Shown: positions 48,849 to 59,565, counted from the first letter of the stretch. The stretch: 64,000 bases of DNA from Wolbachia endosymbiont of Ctenocephalides felis wCfeT (GCF_012277295.1 NZ_CP051156.1:806001-870000), one strand, 5' to 3'. Numbers and translations: made by a program. The notes: a model not told the origin generated them from the letters alone.

Positions 48849-51200
48849 TTAAATCCCCGCTTCAATAGAAAATCTAACATGTGATAAAAATCCTTCACCT
48901 GGTTGCACTTTATCAAAAGACTCCTTAACTAAAGGAAATCCAAAATCTAACCTCAATCTACCACCAAAAGGAGAAGGCATCGAAAAACCAAAACCTGATG
49001 ATACCCTAATAAGCTTACTATCGTAATATTGGCCTTTATATTTACCTTCTTTATCATCCAAGCCAAAAAGAGTTGCATAATCAACAAACAATGAACCCTT
49101 AATACCAGCGTAATCATATAGCTTTGGTAATGGAAAATCCAATTGTTGTGTTAGAGTAAAGTAAGTTTTTCCTCCTAGTGAGCTTCCATTGTTTTTGCTT
49201 TCTCTTGGCCCAATACCAGAAAGATCAAACCCTCTAATTTCATTGCCACCTTTAAAAAAGTGCTGTCCGATGTTAAGGTTATCATCTGTATATGAAAAAA
49301 TATGTCCTGCTGCTAACTTAAATTTTAGTATGATATCATCGTCAATTTTGCTGAATATAGGATGCATATAGAAAGACAAAAGTTCAGATTTTAGAAAATG
49401 TACGTTTCCTCCAAGCCCTGAAACATCCTGACTGAGGCGTAGTAGATATCCTTCTCTTGGAGAGTATAGATTATCCAGCATGTTATATACTAATGTATAT
49501 CCCACCGATGAAATCTGGTATTCACCTTCCCTACCACTTATTATCTCTGACATACTATCTTTTTTATCCTCATCCACGTGTATATGATTGAACTTGTAAG
49601 AGTAACGAATAAAGTTAGTTAAATTTTCTATGATCTTATATGATAATTTTACTGAGCCTCCCCAATCGCAAGTATCAAAAGTAGTATTTGGTTTATCTTG
49701 TGTTTCATAAAATAGGCCAACACCTAATGATGTATCAGAATCATTAAAATTATTCTCAACAAAATCTAAATCAGTAGAAAATACATGCTTGCTTTTCTCA
49801 AGAGCGAAAGAAAGTTCTTTTCCGCTACCAAATAAGTTATGTTCTTTTACACCAGTTTTAATAAATGCTCCATCAAAAAAAGACGGACCTCCAGTCAATG
49901 ACATCCCTGTAGAGAATGACATTGAGCCAGTTCTTTTTTCCTTCACATTTAAATCGACATTAACTAAATTGCCGTTAACTGTGTAACTATTGACTTTAAC
50001 TGTTTCAAAAAAATCACTACCGATTAGTTTTTTACGTGACTTTTGAATCTCAGATATATTATACGCATCACCCTCTGCTATGCTTAATTTGCTTCTAATT
50101 ACATAGTCAAGAGTACGATCATTACCATCGATTGTAATTTGATTTATGTAAATCTTTTTACCAGGAAGCACTTTGTAAGTTATATCTACAATATTGTCAT
50201 GCTGTTTATATTCTGGATTAACCTGCGCAAATATATACCCTTTGTCATTCAAATATTTGGTGATTTTTTCTATTGTATTGCCAATTCTCACTCTATCAAA
50301 AACTTTATTATTTTCTTCAGTAAGAAATTCCGATATTTCTTCTTTCAGGCTCGCGTCTTGAATTTCAGCTTCAATATTAATTTCATTATTGCCAAATAAA
50401 TATTGCTTCCCTTCATCAATCAAAAAAGTAAGTACTATTTGATTATTCTGATCAATCTCAACAATTGGTTGAATATTATTTTGAATGTATCCACGAGATG
50501 AGTAAAACCGATCAAGTAGCTCTGTATTGATTAACAATTGCTGAGGTGAATAATGACTGCCTTTTGTAAAAATGGCCCTAAACAACTTACTAAATATATC
50601 ATTGCTCTGTCTTTTAACAACTTTCTCCAATTCATCTTCGGAGAAGTTCTTATTGCCTATAAATCTTATATTTCTCACTCTAGAAGTTTTACCCTCTTTA
50701 ATTTGAAAAATTAGATTAACTCTATTACTATCAAGTTTACTAAGCTCATACGAAATTTTTACGCTAACCTTGCCGTTATTTCTGTAAGTAGTGACTAAAT
50801 CTATTAGATCACTCTGCAATTTTGTTTCAGTAAAAATAGTGAGAGGTTTTGACTGAATTACATTATTCAATAATTCTTTGCTACTAAACAGCTGATTACC
50901 TTTTAATATTACTTGATTAATTAGTGGATTTTCTTGAATTTTTATCACTAAACTTTTTTCATTATCTACATAAGCTTTGACGCTAGTAAATAACTTCGTT
51001 TTGTCGAGATTTTTTACAATTGAATCTAAATCATCATCATCTACATAATTACCAGGCTCCAATTTTATATAAAAGCCTATAGTCTGATTACTAACCCGCT
51101 CATTACCAACGAACTTTATATCTTTTATTTGTACTTTACCTTCTGATGCAAAAAGCAACACAGGGAAAATCATTATTAATATGTAAAATAGCTTTCTCAT
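48849..51200 (-). CDS. bamA: Outer membrane assembly factor BamA
   Basis: 783 aa. Signal peptide (MRKLFYILIMIFPVLLFAS), POTRA repeats over about residues 20-420 (IKDIKFVGNERVSNQTIGFY is the first), then the Omp85 beta barrel. The lid-loop motif is seen as GGNEIRGFD. Essential for insertion of beta-barrel proteins. ATG follows the rseP stop without a gap. Confidence 0.96.
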   Translation of the reverse strand: MRKLFYILIMIFPVLLFASEGKVQIKDIKFVGNERVSNQTIGFYIKLEPGNYVDDDDLDSIVKNLDKTKLFTSVKAYVDNEKSLVIKIQENPLINQVILKGNQLFSSKELLNNVIQSKPLTIFTETKLQSDLIDLVTTYRNNGKVSVKISYELSKLDSNRVNLIFQIKEGKTSRVRNIRFIGNKNFSEDELEKVVKRQSNDIFSKLFRAIFTKGSHYSPQQLLINTELLDRFYSSRGYIQNNIQPIVEIDQNNQIVLTFLIDEGKQYLFGNNEINIEAEIQDASLKEEISEFLTEENNKVFDRVRIGNTIEKITKYLNDKGYIFAQVNPEYKQHDNIVDITYKVLPGKKIYINQITIDGNDRTLDYVIRSKLSIAEGDAYNISEIQKSRKKLIGSDFFETVKVNSYTVNGNLVNVDLNVKEKRTGSMSFSTGMSLTGGPSFFDGAFIKTGVKEHNLFGSGKELSFALEKSKHVFSTDLDFVENNFNDSDTSLGVGLFYETQDKPNTTFDTCDWGGSVKLSYKIIENLTNFIRYSYKFNHIHVDEDKKDSMSEIISGREGEYQISSVGYTLVYNMLDNLYSPREGYLLRLSQDVSGLGGNVHFLKSELLSFYMHPIFSKIDDDIILKFKLAAGHIFSYTDDNLNIGQHFFKGGNEIRGFDLSGIGPRESKNNGSSLGGKTYFTLTQQLDFPLPKLYDYAGIKGSLFVDYATLFGLDDKEGKYKGQYYDSKLIRVSSGFGFSMPSPFGGRLRLDFGFPLVKESFDKVQPGEGFLSHVRFSIEAGI

Positions 51201-52319
51201 TTAAAAAAGATTCCTAATATCATTTGAAACTGCAACTGCCATTAGTAAAAACAAAACAGCAGCACCGAAAGTAGCTGCATACTTTTGTTCTTTCAAACTT
51301 AAATCTCTACGTATAATTGTTTCTATAAGATAACAAAATAAATGCCCTCCGTCCAGTAATGGAATTGGTAATAAATTAACTGCAGCTAAATTAGCTGAAA
51401 TAACTGCCATAAAATACAGCACCATTATAAGCCCCTTTTTAGTTGATTGGCCTGAATATTTAGCAATTTTTATTGGTCCGCCTATTTCATTTGAACTTCT
51501 TGTACCAGCAATAATTTGAAATATAGCTTTTACTGTTAAACATATAGTGTGATAAGTTTCACTTACCGCTAAGTTCACTGAACCAAGTAAGGACGATTGT
51601 CTTGCTCCCATCTTTGCAGTAATCCCTATGGTTTCTCTCTCTATTACATTGCCAAAAACATCTCTATCCTCAATTGTTATTGGGGTTAGGCTGATTATGT
51701 GTTTTTTATTATCTCTTTCGTATTCAATTTTCATTTTCGTCTTAGGATTTGACATAACCACACGCGAAATATCCTCGAAATGCTTTATTTTGTGTTCATT
51801 AATACGAGTAATAATATCACCTGGTAGTAAACCAGCTTGCTCGGCTGCACTACCTTTTACTACACTCTCTATTACCGATGGAGTGCGATAGTAACCTACT
51901 GCACTAAAGAATATAGTTAGAGCTATAATAGAAAATATTATATTTGCAAAAGGACCTGCAAAAACTACTGCTGCCTTTTTATATCGTAGCTTCGTATGGA
52001 ATGAATATAGTTTTTCCTCCTCAGTCAGCTCCTGCTGATCACCTGGAACGCTTGCTGCATTGCCATCTCCCAGCATCTTGACATAACCACCCATTGGAAT
52101 AATACTAAACTTCCATCTAGTACCGTGTTTATCACTAAAACCAAAGATTTCTCTACCAAAACCTATGGAAAAAGACTCGACTTTGACTTTACAAGCTCTT
52201 GCAATGATGTAATGCCCATACTCATGCACAAACACTATGACAGAAATTATCAAGGAAAAAGATAAAAGGTTATACATCCCGTCACTAAAGTGACCAATAA
52301 GATTAGAAATCAATTCCAC
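51201..52319 (-). CDS. rseP: Site-2 protease RseP (M50)
   Basis: 372 aa intramembrane zinc protease. Zinc motif HEYGH near residue 33 in the first membrane helix, PDZ domain about 125-200 (GSAAEQAGLLPGDIITRINE), and the second metal motif NLLPIPLLDGGH in a late helix. It would cleave anti-sigma factors or signal peptides in the inner membrane. First gene of the envelope operon. Confidence 0.95.
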   Translation of the reverse strand: MELISNLIGHFSDGMYNLLSFSLIISVIVFVHEYGHYIIARACKVKVESFSIGFGREIFGFSDKHGTRWKFSIIPMGGYVKMLGDGNAASVPGDQQELTEEEKLYSFHTKLRYKKAAVVFAGPFANIIFSIIALTIFFSAVGYYRTPSVIESVVKGSAAEQAGLLPGDIITRINEHKIKHFEDISRVVMSNPKTKMKIEYERDNKKHIISLTPITIEDRDVFGNVIERETIGITAKMGARQSSLLGSVNLAVSETYHTICLTVKAIFQIIAGTRSSNEIGGPIKIAKYSGQSTKKGLIMVLYFMAVISANLAAVNLLPIPLLDGGHLFCYLIETIIRRDLSLKEQKYAATFGAAVLFLLMAVAVSNDIRNLF

Positions 52320-52400
52320 CTGTACTTTAACTAAACGTTAAGTATATTAGCGCGTGTCTTGCTTGACAAGCATTTAATTTAACCGATAAACTAAAAGCCT

Positions 52401-52652
52401 ATGACGGACACTGCGCTACTTAGAAGAAAATTGATGTATAGAAGCTGGCACAGGGGTTGCAAAGAAACTGACATTCTTTTAGGGCGTTTTGCACTGAAAT
52501 ACCTTGATAAATTTTCCATTGCTGAGCTGATTGAATATGAAAAAATAGTTGATCTTGATGATTATGAACTATATTGCTATATCACTTGCAAAAAAAAACT
52601 TCCTTCTCACATAAACAACAATATTATGAAATTAATCACTTGCCTTGGCTGA
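52401..52652 (+). CDS. sdhE: FAD assembly factor SdhE
   Basis: 83 aa, helical. RRKLMYRSWHRGCKETDILL carries the conserved RG-x-x-E motif that touches the succinate dehydrogenase flavoprotein; LIEYEKIVDLDDYELYCYIT matches the second part of the fold. It helps covalent FAD attachment to SdhA. Divergent from rseP. Confidence 0.9.
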   Translation: MTDTALLRRKLMYRSWHRGCKETDILLGRFALKYLDKFSIAELIEYEKIVDLDDYELYCYITCKKKLPSHINNNIMKLITCLG

Positions 52653-52709
52653 AGTGCAGCGTCAAACTTACACAGGCCAGCATTTTACTTGGTTCTACTG
52701 CATTATGCA

Positions 52710-53151
52710 TTAAAAAAATTCACAACCATCTGCAAAGACATAAATTTTTCCATCAAAATTATACATTGCATCTTTACAAGTCTGGCAATCTGCTCCTTTA
52801 TCTCTACAATCGGTTATTATTCTCTTCTCATCACCGTTTTTATCTAAATAATTTTTACATTCAGAAAACTTGACATCGGATACCTTACCATCCCTTCTAA
52901 CAACCATATCATTATTGTCTACAATCATGAGCGAATCTTTTTGAGATATTGTAACCACCGGTTTGCACCTATCAAACGCAAGATTAGCTGCCACTTTTGC
53001 AATTTGTATGTGAGTGTCTTTATTGAAAATTTTATTACGACATTCAGCTTGATCAGGGGTGCTATCTTTCCATATTCTGTAAAACTCAGTACCATAAGCA
53101 TAACTTCTTGAAGCATTTACGCAATTTTTATCAAGATTCCCTACCCCAGTC
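52710..53151 (-). pseudogene. Cysteine-rich hypothetical protein, 5' end removed by IS5-N4
   Basis: About 146 native residues to the stop. Ten or so Cys, spaced in pairs near the end (CRDKGADCQTCKDAMYNFDG), suggest a disulfide-bonded exported protein. The frame opens only from an ATG inside the IS5 end at 53201 (MNLLCIASYPK is IS-encoded), so the native start and any signal peptide are lost. No family recognised. Confidence 0.55.
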
Positions 53152-54185
53152 GGCTTTATTGCATCGCTCTTTGGATAGGAGGCAATGCATAATAAATTCA
53201 TGAAGCTATCTCAAATTTAGCCATGCCTATTTCAGTAAATTTGTTCAGCAAATAACACTTGAGTAGCATTTCTTTCTCACGGTTAATCTCAGATTTGTTC
53301 CTAAAACTAAACCCAAATGTTTGCTTCAGTCGCGAGAAAAAACTTTCTATATAAGATCTCTTCCCATAATTTATCTCTTTTTTCCACTTCTTCATACCAT
53401 CTTCACCATATGACTTTATGAGCTTGATTGTAGAATTTCTCTCAGCCATATAATCCAGCTTTGGATGCTCCACTGCATTGTTTTGCAGAGGAATTTTTGT
53501 CTTTATGCCAAGCTCATTGCACAATTTGTATAACTTCTTTCGATTATATGCTCTGTCTGCATATAGTGTGCTTATATTGTATTTAGCATTAGCCCTTGCA
53601 ATAAGATCACAGGCTCCATAGTGGTCAGAATAAACTCCACTACTGTATTTTGCAGCTATGACTTTTTTGCTACCTATCTCCAGCATTACATGCAATTTTC
53701 TTGTTTGCTTATAGCCACGGTACTTTCTATCTGTACCGTTTGCCTTACTATGGCCTGGAATATTATTGTAGATGCTTATTCCAGTGCTATCTATGGCGAT
53801 CTCAATATTTTCCATACTGTTTTTATCATGTCTTCGATCATTAATTTTTAAGTTAAGCTTTTTGAATCTTCTGGAAGCCTGGGAATAGCTGATAACTTGC
53901 AAATTTTTTCCTATTTGCTCAAGGTATCCCGCTATAAACCCCACCGTTTGTCTTAGGCCTATTCTAAACAAATAAGTTATTATGTGAATTAGAATTACGA
54001 CTTTATCACTATAAATATTGTTGCCACCGGCCATTTTGGGACTTTTTTCGTACCAATTTTCTATGGCATCGTTGACGTAATAAAAAATATTTCCTCTTTC
54101 TTGGAGAAATTTGTTATATTCGTAGCAGTTACTGACTTTCATTTTGACTGGCATATTTTTCCTTTGTCGGTTAAATGCCTGTTTA
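53152..54185 (-). mobile_element. IS5-family element N4, truncated at one end
   Basis: The 3' end is intact apart from one change (GGCTTTATTGCATCGCT). The 5' terminal 55 bp or so are missing: at about 54185 IS5 passes directly into internal IS66 sequence (GTTTAT then ATCGAAAACG), with two bases shared at the join. Confidence 0.9.
53198..54154 (-). CDS. IS5-family transposase (N4)
   Basis: 318 aa from the native ATG at 54154, coding region intact, MAGGNN variant. An open frame extends upstream into the IS66 piece (to 54238) but this is a fusion artefact. The element lacks its 5' terminus and cannot move by itself. Confidence 0.88.
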   Translation of the reverse strand: MPVKMKVSNCYEYNKFLQERGNIFYYVNDAIENWYEKSPKMAGGNNIYSDKVVILIHIITYLFRIGLRQTVGFIAGYLEQIGKNLQVISYSQASRRFKKLNLKINDRRHDKNSMENIEIAIDSTGISIYNNIPGHSKANGTDRKYRGYKQTRKLHVMLEIGSKKVIAAKYSSGVYSDHYGACDLIARANAKYNISTLYADRAYNRKKLYKLCNELGIKTKIPLQNNAVEHPKLDYMAERNSTIKLIKSYGEDGMKKWKKEINYGKRSYIESFFSRLKQTFGFSFRNKSEINREKEMLLKCYLLNKFTEIGMAKFEIAS

Positions 54186-55384
54186 TATCGAAAACGCTGA
54201 GTTAAAAGAAAGGCTTGGCTTAAGTTCAAAAAATTCATCTATACCAAGCTCCAAAGAATTATATAAGATGAGGGAAAATAAGCCAAAAAGTGACAGGAAA
54301 GTAGGAGCACAGGTTGGACATAAAGGCAGTTACCGCCCTAAAATGGAGGCAGATGAGATGGTAAAAATAGAACTGCCCAATACGTGTGAGTGCGGAGGAG
54401 AAATTGCGGTATCAAAAGATCCGTATACTCATCAAAAGGTCGATTTGCCGGAAATCAAGCCGTATGTAGTTGAATATCAACTAGAGCATGGACGTTGCAA
54501 AAGATGTGGAAAAAGAAAAAGTAGCAAGCTACAAGAAGGAGTAACTGCGGACACATTTGGTCCAAGAGTTAAGTCAGTAATTACAGCATTAAGTGGATTT
54601 TACAAGAATTCGAAAAAAGAAGTGGCAAATATTATAAAGGACATTTTCAACCTGGATATCAGCGTCGGTAGTGTATCAAATAGCGAGGCTAGAGTGGCAG
54701 AAAAATGCCAAGAAGCATATGAGCAAATTGAGGAAGAGGTAAGCAAGAGCAAAATTTTACATATCGATGAAACTAGCCATTACAACAAAGGTAAACAGGG
54801 CTGGTGCTGGATGTTTGCGAGCAAAATAGGAAGTGTGATCAAATTGACAGAGTCAAGAGGGATGAAAGTCCTGGAAAATAGTAAATTTGGAAAGAATAAC
54901 AACCTAGTAGTGACCGACAGATATGCAGCTTACAACTACTTTTCCAGCAAGAAAAGGCAGGTCTGTTGGGCACATTTAGCAAGAGATTTTGAAAGGTTGT
55001 CTCATAGTTGGAATAGCGAAGTGAAAGTTTTGGGGTATTATTTAAGGAATGTTGCTACTGAATTATTTGCATTGAAAAAAGCTCTGTTAAAGGATGAAAT
55101 AGACACATTAAGGTTCATAAGAAGAGCAAGAAAATTACGCAAGCGAACGAGATATTACTTAAAGAATATATCAAATTTACCTGAGGCAATTGGAGCGTCT
55201 CGAGTAGCAAAAAATATCATGAAATCGGATCTGATGATGTGGAAATTTTTGGACGATCCAGAAAATATTCCACTGACAAACAACTATGCTGAGCGACAGA
55301 TTCGGCATTACGTTGTTTACCGAAAAGTTTCATATTTTACACAATCGAAACGGGGAAATATGTTTCTTGAGAGGATAATTTCAT
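54186..55384 (+). mobile_element. L: IS66 element lacking both ends
   Basis: Begins at IENAELKERL of the transposase (first 176 bp or so lost at the IS5 join) and ends at TAATTTCAT, where the IS66 3' remnant M1 starts. Its missing 3' end is H1 at 33670-33764. The transposase frame is otherwise clean and carries the ITALS variant. Confidence 0.9.
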
Positions 55385-55451
55385 GTATCCATTCAGGTGT
55401 ATGGCTTAAGAAGCAATAGCCAGTAGGTTTTGAAAAGGATTTAACTTCTTT
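55385..55451 (-). mobile_element. M1: 67-bp IS66 3' remnant
   Basis: An IS66 3' end cut after TTAACTTCTTT by the next IS66 copy (M), which lies in the same orientation. Flanking TAATTTCAT pairs with the H1/H2 junction at 33764. Confidence 0.88.
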
Positions 55452-56912
55452 GTATCCATTCAGGTGTATGGCTTAAGAAGCAATAGCCAGTAGGTTTTGA
55501 AAAGGATTTAACTTCTTTTGCCTCCAAGTCAAGTACAATGAAATTATCCTCTCAAGAAACATATTTCCCCGTTTCGATTGTGTAAAATATGAAACTTTTC
55601 GGTAAACAACGTAATGCCGAATCTGTCGCTCAGCATAGTTGTTTGTCAGTGGAATATTTTCTGGATCGTCCAAAAATTTCCACATCATCAGATCCGATTT
55701 CATGATATTTTTTGCTACTCGAGACGCTCCAATTGCCTCAGGTAAATTTGATATATTCTTTAAGTAATATCTCGTTCGCTTGCGTAATTTTCTTGCTCTT
55801 CTTATGAACCTTAATGTGTCTATTTCATCCTTTAACAGAGCTTTTTTCAATGCAAATAATTCAGTAGCAACATTCCTTAAATAATACCCCAAAACTTTCA
55901 CTTCGCTATTCCAACTATGAGACAACCTTTCAAAATCTCTTGCTAAATGTGCCCAACAGACCTGCCTTTTCTTGCTGGAAAAGTAGTTGTAAGCTGCATA
56001 TCTGTCGGTCACTACTAGGTTGTTATTCTTTCCAAATTTACTATTTTCCAGGACTTTCATCCCTCTTGACTCTGTCAATTTGATCACACTTCCTATTTTG
56101 CTCGCAAACATCCAGCACCAGCCCTGTTTACCTTTGTTGTAATGGCTAGTTTCATCGATATGTAAAATTTTGCTCTTGCTTACCTCTTCCTCAATTTGCT
56201 CATATGCTTCTTGGCATTTTTCTGCCACTCTAGCCTCGCTATTTGATACACTACCGACGCTGATATCCAGGTTGAAAATGTCCTTTATAATATTTGCCAC
56301 TTCTTTTTTCGAATTCTTGTAAAATCCACTTAATGCTGCAATTACTGACTTAACTCTTGGACCAAATGTGTCCGCAGTTACTCCTTCTTGTAGCTTGCTA
56401 CTTTTTCTTTTTCCACATCTTTTGCAACGTCCATGCTCTAGTTGATATTCAACTACATACGGCTTGATTTCCGGCAAATCGACCTTTTGATGAGTATACG
56501 GATCTTTTGATACCGCAATTTCTCCTCCGCACTCACACGTATTGGGCAGTTCTATTTTTACCATCTCATCTGCCTCCATTTTAGGGCGGTAACTGCCTTT
56601 ATGTCCAACCTGTGCTCCTACTTTCCTGTCACTTTTTGGCTTATTTTCCCTCATCTTATATAATTCTTTGGAGCTTGGTATAGATGAATTTTTTGAACTT
56701 AAGCCAAGCCTTTCTTTTAACTCAGCGTTTTCGATCCTTAGCGCTTTATTTTCTGCTTTAAGCTCTTCTATTTTTGTTTCTAACTTTTCTATAGTCTGCT
56801 TAAACTTTCGCAAAATTCTAAAAGATCAACCATATTACCTCACAGCCACTCTAGTTTACCTTTTTAGCATTCCTTGTCTACTCTTTATTTTACCGCCCGG
56901 CTGAATGGATAC
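55452..56912 (-). mobile_element. IS66-M, full length
   Basis: 1461 bp. Left flank is IS66 remnant M1; right flank CATTGGGT is the end of a protease-like gene. No matching duplication. Confidence 0.94.
55473..56813 (-). CDS. IS66-family transposase (M)
   Basis: 446 aa, intact, SSKN and IAALS variants. Confidence 0.93.
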   Translation of the reverse strand: MRKFKQTIEKLETKIEELKAENKALRIENAELKERLGLSSKNSSIPSSKELYKMRENKPKSDRKVGAQVGHKGSYRPKMEADEMVKIELPNTCECGGEIAVSKDPYTHQKVDLPEIKPYVVEYQLEHGRCKRCGKRKSSKLQEGVTADTFGPRVKSVIAALSGFYKNSKKEVANIIKDIFNLDISVGSVSNSEARVAEKCQEAYEQIEEEVSKSKILHIDETSHYNKGKQGWCWMFASKIGSVIKLTESRGMKVLENSKFGKNNNLVVTDRYAAYNYFSSKKRQVCWAHLARDFERLSHSWNSEVKVLGYYLRNVATELFALKKALLKDEIDTLRFIRRARKLRKRTRYYLKNISNLPEAIGASRVAKNIMKSDLMMWKFLDDPENIPLTNNYAERQIRHYVVYRKVSYFTQSKRGNMFLERIISLYLTWRQKKLNPFQNLLAIAS

Positions 56913-58028
56913 CATTGGGTTTGCCATTTTTGATGGCAGTACGTAGTTCTTTATTTAGCCTGCTGATGGTAGTATGCTCTTCACATATCATGTGTGCTGT
57001 TACTTTCCTTATTGTTTCAGCTGAATTCAATATTTCGAACAATGGAAAAAGGTAAGGCTCTTTCCTTCTATGCAAGTGATAATTAGCACTGCACTCTAGA
57101 ATATCACAGATTTTTTCTTTTGATAATGGTCCTACTACTCCTTTGTTAGGGTCAAAAAACATATGTCCTTCTTCTACTCTTATTACTGCTACTGCGTGTC
57201 CAGTTATGCCAAAAGACAAAACTTCTCCTTTTTCCATCTTTTCCAAATGTTTTTGAATAAATTACCTATTAATAGAAATTTGAGATCCTTTTGCCTCAAA
57301 TTAATAGGATTTTTATATTTTTCTAAATACTTAACAGGAAGCGGTTTACCACAATCAACACAGCCTCCAAACATATCATTGATATTTCTTGCTTCTAAAG
57401 CAGTAGCTGCTTTTATTAACATTTTAGCAAGTAAAAACAATTCTTCTAACTCTTTATCTTCTAGCTTATTGCTTCGGAATTTTTTAAAATTTTCCTCATT
57501 TAATTTTTTAATATCACAATTTGCTAAGCTAAATAAATCATCAAAGTCTTTTTTGCCTTCTGGCCCTAAGTCTGTGAGAAAATTGGAAAGTGATAGACAC
57601 ACTCCTTCCCACGTATTTCTTCCAGTTTTTTTTTCAAATATTCCCTTCAGCGATGGAATTCCCATGCACTTTGTTACTACATTATTTAAATCACAGATCT
57701 TGCCAGAAAATAATTTGTCATATTCTTTGGGGAAATTATTATGGTAATGCCTAGTAACTGTAAATAATTTGCCACTATTTGCCTGATGGCCTAATTTTGA
57801 TTGAAGTTGATTGATTTTACAACGTATAGGCTCATATAATACACCTTTATATTTATCAATGTTATACGAGATATATTCTATATAATTTTCTAAATACTCT
57901 AAAAAGATGTCACGTGATAATGCATCTTCACTCTCCGTTAAAAACGTAAATAGACGATCATCGTCTACATTGTCGCTTGTTTTTAATTTCTCAAGTTCAT
58001 ATTCATATTCGTTATTATATCCTAGCAT
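56913..58028 (-). pseudogene. YopT-like (C58-type) cysteine-peptidase-like gene, frameshifted and cut by IS66-M
   Basis: The 5' part (58028-57204) encodes 274 aa with NTWEGVCLSLSNFL, which fits the Cys motif of C58 peptidases. A one-base loss, most simply in the A-run of FKN near 57245-57250, shifts the frame. The remainder (to 56913) reads EKMEKGEVLSFGITGHAVAV then MFFDPNKGVVG, the His and Asp motifs. Native sequence ends at KNGKPNG; IHSAGR is IS-encoded. Cys, His and Asp in this order support a papain-like fold, as in YopT/AvrPphB effectors; the substrate is unknown. The frameshift could in principle be programmed. Confidence 0.65.
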
Positions 58029-58179
58029 GTTTTTTCCAATTTATTAATATATTAAAATTTGACATTATTATGTTAATAATATCAATATTTTAACATAATA
58101 TATTAAATCTTAACTACGGATTAACATGAAATATAACAAGAGAGTCGTTTCCTTCTGAAACTTTATCTATAGACTAGAC

Positions 58180-59565
58180 TTATTTACCAATAGGATAATT
58201 GCCAGTAAAACAAGCATCGCAGTATTGTGGCACTGTGTCATTACGTGTCTCCCCTTTTACAGCTTGATATAACCCATCAACACTCAAAAAGGCTAAGCTA
58301 TCTACGCATATGCTTTTTGTCATTTCTTCTATTGATTGATTTGCAGCAATTAAATCTTTGCAATCTGGTGTATCAATTCCATAAAAACAAGAATATTTAA
58401 TCGTTGGACTTGAAATTTTAAGGTGAATTTCCCCTACACCTGCATTCTTTAGCATCACCACTACATTTCTTAATGTACTGCCACGTACTATGCTGTCATC
58501 TATTAAAATTATATTTTTACCCTTTAAAATATGCTTATTTGCATCAAATTTTAACTTTATTCTAACTTTACGTACCTCAGCAGTTGGTTGTATAAAAGTT
58601 CTACCTATGTAATGATTGCGGATTATCCCAAGCTCCATAGGGAGTCCTGAATGCTCTGCATAGCCAATTGCTGCTGGTATTCCAGAGTCAGGTATTGGTA
58701 CAATCATATCTATGTTATTTTGTGGCGGGCTTTCCTGTGCAAGTGTTTTTCCTATTTCCTTTCTTGTATCATATATGGATCTATTTTCCATTATGCTGTC
58801 TGGCCTTGAAAAATAGACATATTCAAAGATACAAAAACTTGATTTCTGTTGCACAAAAGGAAACACCGAGGTTAGCTCACCGTCTGGATTAATAACTACC
58901 AATTCGCCAGGTTGTATTTCTCTAACAAATTCTGCATTTATGATATCAAGAGCACAGGTTTCCGATGCAAGCACATACGAATCACCTAATTTTCCTAAAA
59001 CGAGAGGCCTGATTCCCGCTGGATCGCGTACACCAATGATTGTTTCTTGATTTATTGCCACAAGGGAATAAGCCCCATTTATTTGCTTTAATGCATCTAT
59101 AAAGCCCTCTAAGAAATTACCTTTTGTACTGCCTGCTATCAAATGCACAATCACTTCTGTATCAATATCTGATTGAAAAACATAACCTTGTTCAATTAAT
59201 TGCTCACGCGTTGAAGAGACGTTAATTAAATTACCATTGTGCGCTACAGCAAAATCCCCAAATTTTTCACTATTGCCAGATATTGGCTGTGCTCCAAGTT
59301 TACTGCCGCTTGTTGCATAACGCACATGACCTATTGCATGATTTCCTGGCAAGGATTTCCTTATCTCTTCTACATCATCAAATACGCTGCTAACTTGACC
59401 TTGAAAGTGATAAGAATGTAACTTGCTGTTGTCGCTAGCTACTATGCCAAAAGACTCCTGACCTCTATGCTGCAAAGCGTGGAGACCAAGTATAGAATTA
59501 AAAATCGCATTTTCATTGCAATTTATACTGAATACCCCGCACTCTTCATGCACTTCATCAAGCAT
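58180..59565 (-). CDS. purF: Amidophosphoribosyltransferase
   Basis: First step of de novo purine synthesis: PRPP plus glutamine gives phosphoribosylamine. The Ntn-type nucleophile Cys is in EECGVF close to the N-terminus; HALQHRGQES, GHVRYATSG, AHNGNLIN define the glutaminase domain; IILIDDSIVRGST is the PRPP loop. Start set at ATG 59565 (MLDEVHEECGVF), giving 461 aa; the frame is open to 59655 but the extra 30 residues do not fit the family. Confidence 0.95.
   Translation of the reverse strand: MLDEVHEECGVFSINCNENAIFNSILGLHALQHRGQESFGIVASDNSKLHSYHFQGQVSSVFDDVEEIRKSLPGNHAIGHVRYATSGSKLGAQPISGNSEKFGDFAVAHNGNLINVSSTREQLIEQGYVFQSDIDTEVIVHLIAGSTKGNFLEGFIDALKQINGAYSLVAINQETIIGVRDPAGIRPLVLGKLGDSYVLASETCALDIINAEFVREIQPGELVVINPDGELTSVFPFVQQKSSFCIFEYVYFSRPDSIMENRSIYDTRKEIGKTLAQESPPQNNIDMIVPIPDSGIPAAIGYAEHSGLPMELGIIRNHYIGRTFIQPTAEVRKVRIKLKFDANKHILKGKNIILIDDSIVRGSTLRNVVVMLKNAGVGEIHLKISSPTIKYSCFYGIDTPDCKDLIAANQSIEEMTKSICVDSLAFLSVDGLYQAVKGETRNDTVPQYCDACFTGNYPIGK

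Noticed and set aside
53198..54238. 346-aa transposase variant with a new N-terminus
   Set aside because: The extra 28 residues come from antisense IS66 sequence across the deletion join; the native ATG at 54154 is intact.
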